Source: BM003 sp963783695 (GTDB taxonomy: Bacteria > Pseudomonadota > Gammaproteobacteria > Steroidobacterales > BM003). From it: DNA of 64,000 bases. Position numbers and translations under genes: made by a program. The number at the start of each line of letters is the position of its first letter. Within the stretch, counting starts at the first letter, position 1. The notes beneath the pieces are model-generated. The model was not told where the DNA came from and made no database searches. It worked only from the letters and a program-made list of their open reading frames with translations. Where the stretch lies: positions 186,001 through 250,000 of the forward strand of contig CAWAOM010000001.1 of NCBI GenBank assembly GCA_963783695.1. The letters are read 5' to 3'. Positions 24,503 through 32,037 of the stretch are shown here, one piece after another.

Positions 24503-25543
24503 ATGACGAGCGTTTCCATGCGTCAGATGCTGGAAGCTGGTGTGCATTTTGGCCACCAGACCAGGTACTGGAACCCGAAGATGGCCCCATACATCTTTGG
24601 TGAGCGTAACAAGATCCACATTATCAATCTCGAGAAGTCACTCCCGATGTTCGGGGAGGCTCTCACTTTCGTTAAAAACATTATCGCCGATGGCGGCACA
24701 GTGCTGTTTGTCGGCACGAAACGCTCCGCTCGCGATGCGATGCGTGAAGAGGCGATTCGCTGTGGCATGCCCTATGTCTGTCAGCGCTGGCTTGGCGGCA
24801 CGCTGACCAATTTCCGCACGATCCGGCAGTCGATTAAACGTCTGATGCGGCTGGAAGCGCAGTCCGAGGACGGCACTTTCGAGCAGCTGACCAAGAAAGA
24901 GGCACTCGGGCTTCGCCGTGAGATGGAAAAGCTCGAGAAGAGCCTGGGCGGAATCAAGGAGATGGGCTCGCTGCCCGACGTGATGTTCCTGGTCGATGTC
25001 GAGCAGGAGGATATTGCGCTGAAGGAAGCCAAAAAGCTCGGTATCCCGGTCGTTGCAATCGTCGATACGAACAGTTCGCCGGAAAAAGTCGATTTTGTGG
25101 TTCCCGGCAATGACGACGCAATGCGCGCGATTCGGCTTTATGCCGGGGGCATGGCCGATGCCGTGCTCGAGGGCAAGGCCTCCGTTCCGCAGGTGACTTT
25201 GGGCGAGGACGAATTCGTCGAGCTCGACGAGGACGGCAAGCCGCGCAAGAAATCGGCGCCGAAAAAGAAGGCCGCAGGCAAGAAAACTGCCGCCAAGAAG
25301 AAGACACCGCGCAAGGTGGCGGTCGCTCCGCAGGCAGCTGAAAAGGCGCAGCCGGCAGAAGCGGACGCCAGCGCCGCGCCGGCCCAGGCCGAAAAACCCG
25401 TTGCCGCTGAGGCGGCGGCGCAGTCGGACGAGGCCGAGCCTGCGAAAGCCGACGGTGCCGAACCTGTGAAAGCGGACGATGCCGAGGGCGCGGGCGCGAC
25501 CGATGCGCAAGAGGAAAAGGTGGAGAAATCTCCGACGGAGTGA
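24503..25543 (+). CDS. rpsB: 30S ribosomal protein S2 with long charged C-terminal tail
   Basis: Residues 1-246 are a normal S2: MRQMLEAGVHFGHQTRYWNP, QRWLGGTLTNFRTI and VDTNSSPEKVDFVVPGNDDA. The family usually ends near residue 240; here another 100 residues follow. Residues 247-271 are basic (KKKAAGKKTAAKKKTPRK), and 272-346 are rich in A, E, D and P. The tail is low complexity and likely disordered. The base composition continues that of the gene, so no fusion with a separate domain is evident. AAGGAG precedes the start. rpsB-tsf form the usual operon. Confidence 0.95.
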   Translation: MTSVSMRQMLEAGVHFGHQTRYWNPKMAPYIFGERNKIHIINLEKSLPMFGEALTFVKNIIADGGTVLFVGTKRSARDAMREEAIRCGMPYVCQRWLGGTLTNFRTIRQSIKRLMRLEAQSEDGTFEQLTKKEALGLRREMEKLEKSLGGIKEMGSLPDVMFLVDVEQEDIALKEAKKLGIPVVAIVDTNSSPEKVDFVVPGNDDAMRAIRLYAGGMADAVLEGKASVPQVTLGEDEFVELDEDGKPRKKSAPKKKAAGKKTAAKKKTPRKVAVAPQAAEKAQPAEADASAAPAQAEKPVAAEAAAQSDEAEPAKADGAEPVKADDAEGAGATDAQEEKVEKSPTE

Positions 25544-25596
25544 CCGGGCGCGACGCGTCCGGTAGCCACGCAAGTCAATACTGAGGATCAAATCTA

Positions 25597-26475
25597 ATGA
25601 CTGTTACCGCGAGTATGGTCAAAGAGCTCCGGGAGCGCACCGGTGCTGGCATGATGGAATGCAAGAAGGCGCTGGTTGCCGCGGACGGCGATCTTGATGC
25701 GGCTGCAGAAAACATGCGCAAGGCCGGGCTGGCCAAGGCCGACAAGAAGGCCGGACGGGTCGCAGCCGAGGGTGCTGTCGTCGTGGCTATTGCCGACGAT
25801 GCAAAGCGCGCGGCAATCCTCGAGGTCAACTCCGAGACCGATTTCGTGGCCGGCAGCGCGGATTTTCGTGATTTTGCCGAACAGGTAGCGACGGTGGCGC
25901 TAAATGCCGCGCCGGGCGACCTGGCCGGATTGCTGGCGGCGGACCTGGGCGAGAGCAGCGTCGAGGAAGCCAGGCGCGCGCTGGTCGCCAAAGTCGGTGA
26001 GAACATCAGCGTGCGCCGCTTCGCGCTCGTCTCCTCGGATGATCGCATCGGTAGCTATATCCACGGTTCGCGGATAGGTGTGCTGGTGGCGCTGCGCGGC
26101 GGCGATGCCGACCTCGCGCGGGATGTCGCGATGCACGTTGCGGCGAGCAAACCGCAGCATGTCAGCGGCGATGATGTCCCGGCAGAGTTGCTTGCCAAGG
26201 AGAAGGAGATCCTCTCCGAACAGGCGAAGGCCGAGGGCAAGCCTGAGAACATCGTTGAGAAAATGGTTGCCGGCCGGCTGCAGAAATTTATCTCCGAGAT
26301 TACCCTTCTTGGCCAGCCGTTTGTCAAGGATCCGGATATTTCGGTTGAGCGGCTGCTGAAAAACGGCTCCGCGGACGTTGTCTCTTTTACCCGCTTCGAA
26401 GTAGGCGAGGGGATCGAGAAAAAGGCCGACGATTTCGTCGCCGAAGTGATGGCCCAGGTCCGTGGCGAAGCCTGA
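25597..26475 (+). CDS. tsf: Translation elongation factor Ts
   Basis: EF-Ts recycles EF-Tu by exchanging GDP for GTP. The 292-residue protein begins with the UBA-like domain (VKELRERTGAGMMECKKAL), has the EF-Tu contact motif NSETDFVA and two core repeats, the last with the coiled-coil/helical region near LAKEKEILSEQAKAEGKPE. It follows rpsB by 53 bases and ends before a clear terminator. Confidence 0.96.
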   Translation: MTVTASMVKELRERTGAGMMECKKALVAADGDLDAAAENMRKAGLAKADKKAGRVAAEGAVVVAIADDAKRAAILEVNSETDFVAGSADFRDFAEQVATVALNAAPGDLAGLLAADLGESSVEEARRALVAKVGENISVRRFALVSSDDRIGSYIHGSRIGVLVALRGGDADLARDVAMHVAASKPQHVSGDDVPAELLAKEKEILSEQAKAEGKPENIVEKMVAGRLQKFISEITLLGQPFVKDPDISVERLLKNGSADVVSFTRFEVGEGIEKKADDFVAEVMAQVRGEA

Positions 26476-26513
26476 TGCGGATAGGCAAAATGATGTAACA
26501 TTCAGTGACGTTA

Positions 26514-26540
26514 GGACCCCGCCTTAGCGGGGTTCTTTTT
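26514..26540 (+). terminator. Terminator after rpsB-tsf
   Basis: A 7-bp stem (26516-26522 with 26527-26533, loop CTTA), extendable by one or two pairs, is followed by TTCTTTTT. It lies 40 bases after the tsf stop and closes the rpsB-tsf unit before pyrH. Confidence 0.85.
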
Positions 26541-26582
26541 GTCACGAAATTTCGCTGATTTTCAGCCGGGGAGTAGCGGAGC

Positions 26583-27323
26583 ATGGGCGCCACCGGGCAA
26601 GACACCCGACGTATTCTGCTAAAGCTGAGCGGTGAAGCCCTGATGGGCGACCTCGATTACGGAATCGACCCCAAGGTAATCGCGCGAATTGCGGACGAAG
26701 TAAAGGCGGTTCGCGATCTCGGTATCGAGATTGCAATCGTTATCGGTGGCGGCAATATTTTCCGTGGCGAGGGACTGGCCCGGGCCGGCATGGACCGGGT
26801 GACCGGCGATCACATGGGGATGCTCGCGACAGTGATCAATGCACTGGCGTTGCAGGACGCGCTGGAACGCAACGGCGCCTATGCGCGGGTGATGTCTGCG
26901 TTGAAGGTAAACGAAGTTTGCGAGGACTACATTCGTCGTCGTGCGGTTCGCCATCTCGAAAAGGGGCGAATCTGCATTCTCGCAGCCGGCACGGGTAACC
27001 CGTTCTTTACCACCGATACCGCGGCCAGCCTCAGGGCGATCGAGGTGGGGGCGGATGTCTTGCTGAAAGCGACCAAGGTTGATGGTGTGTTCTCCGCCGA
27101 CCCCAAACTGGACAGCGAGGCCCGACGCTACAGCAGGGTCAGCTTCGATACTGTGCTGGAAAGCAAGCTGCGCGTGATGGATGCCACGGCGATTGTCATG
27201 TGCCGTGACCATGACCTTCCGGTCAGGGTTTTCAACATTTTCAATGGTGGTGATCTGATGCGAATCGTGCGCGGTGAGGACGTTGGAACGCTCGTGACTA
27301 ACGAACCCGCGACAGTGGAGTAA
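26583..27323 (+). CDS. pyrH: UMP kinase
   Basis: PyrH phosphorylates UMP to UDP and is controlled by GTP and UTP. The 246-residue hexameric kinase has ILLKLSGEALMG, IGGGNIFRG, the DHMGMLATVINALAL block and TDTAASLRAIE. It starts soon after the tsf terminator and leads the pyrH-frr-uppS group; its stop is four bases from frr. Confidence 0.96.
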   Translation: MGATGQDTRRILLKLSGEALMGDLDYGIDPKVIARIADEVKAVRDLGIEIAIVIGGGNIFRGEGLARAGMDRVTGDHMGMLATVINALALQDALERNGAYARVMSALKVNEVCEDYIRRRAVRHLEKGRICILAAGTGNPFFTTDTAASLRAIEVGADVLLKATKVDGVFSADPKLDSEARRYSRVSFDTVLESKLRVMDATAIVMCRDHDLPVRVFNIFNGGDLMRIVRGEDVGTLVTNEPATVE

Positions 27324-27327
27324 TTCG

Positions 27328-27885
27328 ATGATCGAAGATGTAATGAAAGACGCGCGGGAGCGCATGGGCAAGAGCCTCTCGGCCTTCCAGGACGAACTCA
27401 AGAAACTCCGCACAGGACGCGCGCATACGAGTCTGCTCGATCACATCACGGTCGAGTATTACGGCAATCATGTCCCGCTCAACCAGGTTGCCAGTGTCGT
27501 GGTCGAGGATTCACGTACCCTCAGCGTGACACCGTGGGAGAAGCCGATGGTCGCGGTTGTGGAGAAAGCCATCATGACATCCGACCTTGGCCTGAATCCG
27601 GCCACATCGGGCACGAACATCCGCGTTCCGCTGCCGGCGCTGACCGAGGAACGCCGCCGCGACATGATCCGGATAGTGCGTGGCGAGGCGGAGAACGGAA
27701 GAGTCGCCGTGCGCAATATCCGTCGCGATGCGCTGCATCACATCAAGGATCTGCTCAAGGACAAGGAGATCACGGAAGACCAGGATCACAGGGCGCATGA
27801 TGAGATGCAGAAGCTGACGGATGAGTTCGTCGCGAAGATCGATGCGTCCCTTGCCGAGAAAGAAAAAGAGCTACTCGAGGTCTGA
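27328..27885 (+). CDS. frr: Ribosome recycling factor
   Basis: RRF splits post-termination ribosomes with EF-G. The 185-residue protein shows LRTGRAHTSLLDHITVEYYG, the TEERRRDMIRIVRGEAE hinge region and the C-terminal helix DHRAHDEMQKLTDEFVAKID. Length is exactly that of the family. Confidence 0.96.
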   Translation: MIEDVMKDARERMGKSLSAFQDELKKLRTGRAHTSLLDHITVEYYGNHVPLNQVASVVVEDSRTLSVTPWEKPMVAVVEKAIMTSDLGLNPATSGTNIRVPLPALTEERRRDMIRIVRGEAENGRVAVRNIRRDALHHIKDLLKDKEITEDQDHRAHDEMQKLTDEFVAKIDASLAEKEKELLEV

Positions 27886-27921
27886 GCGAGCGCGACCCTG
27901 CCTGTTGTTATCGAGTCAAAA

Positions 27922-28671
27922 ATGAGCGCAACTGCCCCATCCGAAAGCATCGGTCACTCGCCCCGCCATATTGCCATCATCATGGACGGCAACGGCCGTT
28001 GGGCAAAACGGCGCGGCATGCCGCGCAGTGCGGGGCACCGGGCCGGTGTCCGCGCTGCCCGTGGCGCTGTCGAGTGGTGTGGCGGCAACGGGATCGATGC
28101 GCTCAGCCTGTTTGCCTTCAGTAGTGAAAACTGGAAACGCCCACGCCGCGAAGTCAGCCTGCTGATGAGTTTGTTTGTCGAGGCGCTGGAAAAGGAGATC
28201 GACGGCCTGAATCGCAATAATGTGCGATTGCGATTTATCGGCGATCGTGGCCGTCTCGGCGCGGGCTTGCGCGAAAGCCTCGAGGCAGGCGAGCGGGTGA
28301 CCGCTGCCAACACCGGCCTCGCGCTCAACATCGCCATGGCATACGGCGGAAGATGGGATCTTGCCGGTGCTGCTCGAATGCTGGCGCAGAAAGTGGCCGA
28401 CGGCCGGCTGCAAGCGGATGCGATTGACGAGCGGATGCTGGGGGATGCGCTTTGTCTCGCGGATTTGCCGGAGCCGGATTTGCTGATCAGAACCGGTGGC
28501 GAGCATCGGCTCAGTAATTTTCTGATCTGGCAACTGGCTTACTCTGAACTCTATTTCTCCGATGTGTTCTGGCCGGACTTTGACGCAGTGCAAATGCAAA
28601 GCGCGGTGGCCGAGTTCGGTGAGCGCCAGCGCCGTTATGGCATGACCGGCGAACAGGTTGGTGTCGTCTAG
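27922..28671 (+). CDS. uppS: Isoprenyl transferase (undecaprenyl diphosphate synthase)
   Basis: UppS makes the C55 lipid carrier for peptidoglycan and O-antigen. The 249-residue cis-prenyltransferase has IIMDGNGRWAKRRGMPR (catalytic D22), SLFAFSSENWKRP and the DLLIRTGGEHRLSNFLIWQ end motif. Its TAG stop shares one base with the cdsA start. Confidence 0.95.
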   Translation: MSATAPSESIGHSPRHIAIIMDGNGRWAKRRGMPRSAGHRAGVRAARGAVEWCGGNGIDALSLFAFSSENWKRPRREVSLLMSLFVEALEKEIDGLNRNNVRLRFIGDRGRLGAGLRESLEAGERVTAANTGLALNIAMAYGGRWDLAGAARMLAQKVADGRLQADAIDERMLGDALCLADLPEPDLLIRTGGEHRLSNFLIWQLAYSELYFSDVFWPDFDAVQMQSAVAEFGERQRRYGMTGEQVGVV

Positions 28672-29468
28672 TGCTCCGGCAGAGAGTCATCACCGCTCTG
28701 GTACTGATACCGCTGTTGCTGGGAGCACTGTTCCTGTTGCCGCGCGGTGGCGGCGCGCTGGCCATCGGTCTGCTGTTCTTCGGCGGAGCCACGGAGTGGG
28801 CCGGCTTCTTTGGCAGCCGCAGTTATGGGCCGCGCGTGGCTTATGCCGTCGCAGTGCTCGCGGTGGCCGCGGCCTTGTTTGCGACTGCCGCGGATCATTC
28901 GATTTTGCGCCTTTTGACCGGGCTGGCCACGTTCATGTGGCTGGCCGCGCTGGTCCTGGTCACTCGTTACCCGGTCACCATTGCGCGGCCGGCGATAGCG
29001 CTGACCGGTGTTGCGGTCATTGCGCTTGCGGCGATCGCGCTGATGCGTCTGCATCTCGACTGGCAACGCGGCCCGGAGCTGTTGCTGTTCCTGTTCGTGC
29101 TGGTTTGGGCGGCCGATATCGGAGCGTTTTTTACCGGCCGCGCGATCGGCAAGAAAAAGCTGGCGCCCGCGGTCAGCCCGGGAAAGACGTGGGAGGGCGT
29201 AGGTGGCGGATTGATACTGGCCGCACTGGCCGCGGTGGGCGGCAGTGCCTGGTTCGAATTTTCCGCGGGCTGGTTTCTGCCGCTGTGCATTCTGGTTGCG
29301 GCAATATCGGTCGTGGGCGATCTTACCGTCAGCATTTTCAAACGCAATGCGGGCCTCAAGGACAGCGGCCGAATTTTCCCCGGTCACGGCGGCATACTCG
29401 ACCGGGTAGACAGCATTACCGCAGCCGGGCCGGTCTTCGTTTTTGGTTTACTGGTGGCCGGCGCATGA
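28671..29468 (+). CDS. cdsA: Phosphatidate cytidylyltransferase
   Basis: CdsA makes CDP-diacylglycerol, the branch point of phospholipid synthesis. The 265-residue inner-membrane protein has about seven hydrophobic segments and the C-terminal signature KDSGRIFPGHGGILDRVDS. GTG 28671 overlaps uppS by one base; its stop overlaps dxr (ATGA). Confidence 0.94.
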   Translation: MLRQRVITALVLIPLLLGALFLLPRGGGALAIGLLFFGGATEWAGFFGSRSYGPRVAYAVAVLAVAAALFATAADHSILRLLTGLATFMWLAALVLVTRYPVTIARPAIALTGVAVIALAAIALMRLHLDWQRGPELLLFLFVLVWAADIGAFFTGRAIGKKKLAPAVSPGKTWEGVGGGLILAALAAVGGSAWFEFSAGWFLPLCILVAAISVVGDLTVSIFKRNAGLKDSGRIFPGHGGILDRVDSITAAGPVFVFGLLVAGA

Positions 29469-30655
29469 GCAGGCGCGGCATTACCGTGCTCGGCGCCACC
29501 GGTTCCGTGGGCGTCAATACACTGGATGTCCTCGGGCGTCACCGGGACAAATACCGCGTGGTCGCGCTGACCGCAAATCGCGATTACGAGCGTCTCCTAG
29601 CGCAATGTCTGGAACATCGACCGGAATTTGCTGTCCTTGTGGATAAGGATGCCGCAGATAAATTTGCTGCGGCGCAACAACAAGTGAGTCTGGAAACCCG
29701 CTTACTGAGCGGGACGGATGCGCTTGCCGAGGTTGCCTGCCTGCCGCAAACGGAATCGGTGATGGCGGCGATTGTTGGTGCGGCCGGGTTGGTGCCGACG
29801 CTTTCGGCTGTACAGGCGGGAAAGCGGGTGTTGCTGGCGAACAAAGAGTCCATGGTCGTGGCAGGGCGACTGTTTACGGCAGCGATTGAACACAGCGGTG
29901 CGGAGATTATCCCGATCGACAGCGAGCACAATGCTATTTTCCAATGTCTCCCGGACGACGCGGACAAGCCGCCGGCAGGCGTGCGGAGGATTTTGTTGAC
30001 GGCATCTGGCGGTCCGTTTCTGCATACCCCCCGCGAACGGCTTGCAGATGTCACCCCGGAGGCCGCCTGTGCCCACCCGAACTGGGTCATGGGGCGGAAG
30101 ATATCGGTTGATTCGGCAACGATGATGAACAAGGGTCTGGAGATCATTGAAGCAAGCTGGCTTTTCGGTCTGGAAGAGGACCGGATCGATGTGGTCGTGC
30201 ACCCGCAGAGCGTGATTCACTCGCTCGTCGACTATGTCGACGGTTCGGTCCTGGCACAGCTTGGTAATCCCGATATGCGTACGCCGATCGCCCATGCGCT
30301 CGCGTGGCCGCAGCGATTCGATTCGGGAGTCGATCCGCTGGATCTGATCGCTTCGGGCCGGCTCGAATTTCTGCAGCCAGACGAAGATCGCTTTCCGTGT
30401 TTGCGGATCGCGCGGGAGGCAGCGCGCGCCGGGGGAACAGCGCCGGCCGTACTGAACGCAGTCAACGAGGTCGCGGTCGATGCGTTTCTCAATGGCAAGC
30501 TCAGATTCACGGCAATTTCGGACGTAATCGAAGCGGTGCTGGAACAGGCCGATATCGTTGATCACTACGATCTGGAAGGGGTGATCGAGGCGGATCGGGT
30601 CGCTCGCCTGGCGGCGTATTCAGCCGTGGATCGTCACCTGGTGCACACGGCATGA
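29465..30655 (+). CDS. dxr: 1-deoxy-D-xylulose 5-phosphate reductoisomerase
   Basis: Dxr commits DXP to the MEP isoprenoid pathway. The 396-residue product begins ITVLGATGSVGVNTLDV (NADPH site) and has LANKESMV, IPIDSEHNAIFQCL (metal ligands), the HPNWVMGRKISVDSATMMNKG loop and VHPQSVIHS. The open frame continues upstream through cdsA, but ATG 29465 opens the family sequence. ispD and ispF, later in the same pathway, are also in this window. Confidence 0.96.
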   Translation: MSRRGITVLGATGSVGVNTLDVLGRHRDKYRVVALTANRDYERLLAQCLEHRPEFAVLVDKDAADKFAAAQQQVSLETRLLSGTDALAEVACLPQTESVMAAIVGAAGLVPTLSAVQAGKRVLLANKESMVVAGRLFTAAIEHSGAEIIPIDSEHNAIFQCLPDDADKPPAGVRRILLTASGGPFLHTPRERLADVTPEAACAHPNWVMGRKISVDSATMMNKGLEIIEASWLFGLEEDRIDVVVHPQSVIHSLVDYVDGSVLAQLGNPDMRTPIAHALAWPQRFDSGVDPLDLIASGRLEFLQPDEDRFPCLRIAREAARAGGTAPAVLNAVNEVAVDAFLNGKLRFTAISDVIEAVLEQADIVDHYDLEGVIEADRVARLAAYSAVDRHLVHTA

Positions 30656-32022
30656 GTTCGGTTATCACATCGATCCTCGCGTTTTCGGTCGCGATCACAG
30701 TGCTGGTCGCGGTTCATGAATTTGGTCACTACTGGGTGGCCCGACGGGCTGGAATCAAAGTACTGAGATTCTCGATTGGTTTTGGTAAACCGCTATGGCG
30801 GCGGCATTTTGGTAGTGACAACACCGAGTTTGTCTTTTCGGCGATCCCGCTCGGTGGCTACGTCAAGATGCTCGATGAGCGCGAGGCGCCGGTTGCCGAG
30901 AGCGAGAGAGCCAGGAGTTTCAACCAGGCGTCGGTGCCGTGGCGTATGGCGGTTCTGGTGGCCGGTCCGCTTGCCAACTTCATTTTTGCCATAGCTGCCT
31001 ATTGGGTCATGTTCATGGCTGGCGTGCCGGGCGTAAAGCCGGTTGTCGGCGCGGTCGAACCGGGTTCGATTGCCGCCGAGTCGGGCTTGCAGGACGGTGA
31101 TCGCATCATGGCGGTCGGTGGCCGCCAGACGCCAACGTGGGAAGCGGCGATGCTGGTCATCCTCGACGATATGCTTGACGATGGAGTCGTCGGCCTGACG
31201 GTAGCGTCCGAGACAGGTGGCAGCGGCCGCAGGGTCGATCTGCGTGTCGGTGGCCGGGAAGAGGAGTTGACCCGCCCCGGCGAGTTGTTCACCGGTCTTG
31301 GGTTTGCGCCTTGGCGGCCGCACTGGCCGGCCGTGCTCGAGGTGGTAACTGCGGGCGGGCCGGCGGAGCGCGGTGGGTTGCGTTCAGGGGATCAGATTGT
31401 CAGTGGTGACGGAGAAGCCCTCGCGGACTGGCCCGGTCTGGTCAACTTCCTGCGAACCCGGCCGGGTCAGGAGGTCACTCTCGGTGTCCTGCGCAAGGGC
31501 GAGAGTTTTGATGTCACCGTTGCCGTGGAAACCGTTACCGAAGGCGACCAGGTATTTGGCCGGGTCGGTATCCAGGGAGCGCCGCCGCCGGAGTATCCCG
31601 AAGCGATGCGGGCGCTGCAGCGCTACGGACCCATCGCGGCGATTGGGGCTGCCACCGCCAAGACATGGGAAATGTCGGCCCTGACCCTGCGAATGTTGTG
31701 GAAAATGCTGCAGGGGGTCGTGTCGCCAAGGAATATCAGCGGGCCGATAAACATCGCCCAGTATGCCGGTTTTTCTGCCAGTATCGGCTTGTCCGCGTTT
31801 GTCAGTTTTCTGGCGATAGTCAGTATTTCTCTCGGGTTGATAAATCTGATGCCGGTGCCAATGCTCGACGGTGGTCAACTGGTCTATCAGGCCGTGGAAC
31901 TGGTCAAGGGAAAACCGGTGTCGGAGAGAACCCAGATCGTCGGCCAGCAAATTGGTATTTTTCTGCTGATCCTGTTGATGACATTTGCCTTTTACAATGA
32001 TATTGCGCGACTGCTGGAATAA
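30652..32022 (+). CDS. rseP: Site-2 intramembrane zinc metalloprotease RseP
   Basis: RseP makes the second cut in the anti-sigma factor RseA to release sigma-E. The 456-residue membrane protein has HEFGH (H22, E23, H26) in the first segment, two PDZ domains (GLQDGDRIMAVGG, GLRSGDQIVSGDGE) and the C-terminal NLMPVPMLDGG that completes the zinc site. It overlaps dxr (ATGA) and precedes bamA. Confidence 0.95.
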   Translation: MSSVITSILAFSVAITVLVAVHEFGHYWVARRAGIKVLRFSIGFGKPLWRRHFGSDNTEFVFSAIPLGGYVKMLDEREAPVAESERARSFNQASVPWRMAVLVAGPLANFIFAIAAYWVMFMAGVPGVKPVVGAVEPGSIAAESGLQDGDRIMAVGGRQTPTWEAAMLVILDDMLDDGVVGLTVASETGGSGRRVDLRVGGREEELTRPGELFTGLGFAPWRPHWPAVLEVVTAGGPAERGGLRSGDQIVSGDGEALADWPGLVNFLRTRPGQEVTLGVLRKGESFDVTVAVETVTEGDQVFGRVGIQGAPPPEYPEAMRALQRYGPIAAIGAATAKTWEMSALTLRMLWKMLQGVVSPRNISGPINIAQYAGFSASIGLSAFVSFLAIVSISLGLINLMPVPMLDGGQLVYQAVELVKGKPVSERTQIVGQQIGIFLLILLMTFAFYNDIARLLE

Positions 32023-32037
32023 GAGGAATCTGCAATA

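Noticed and set aside
28658..29464. Upstream extension of dxr to a 665-residue protein
   Set aside because: The extra sequence is cdsA read in another frame; Dxr family similarity begins exactly at ATG 29465.
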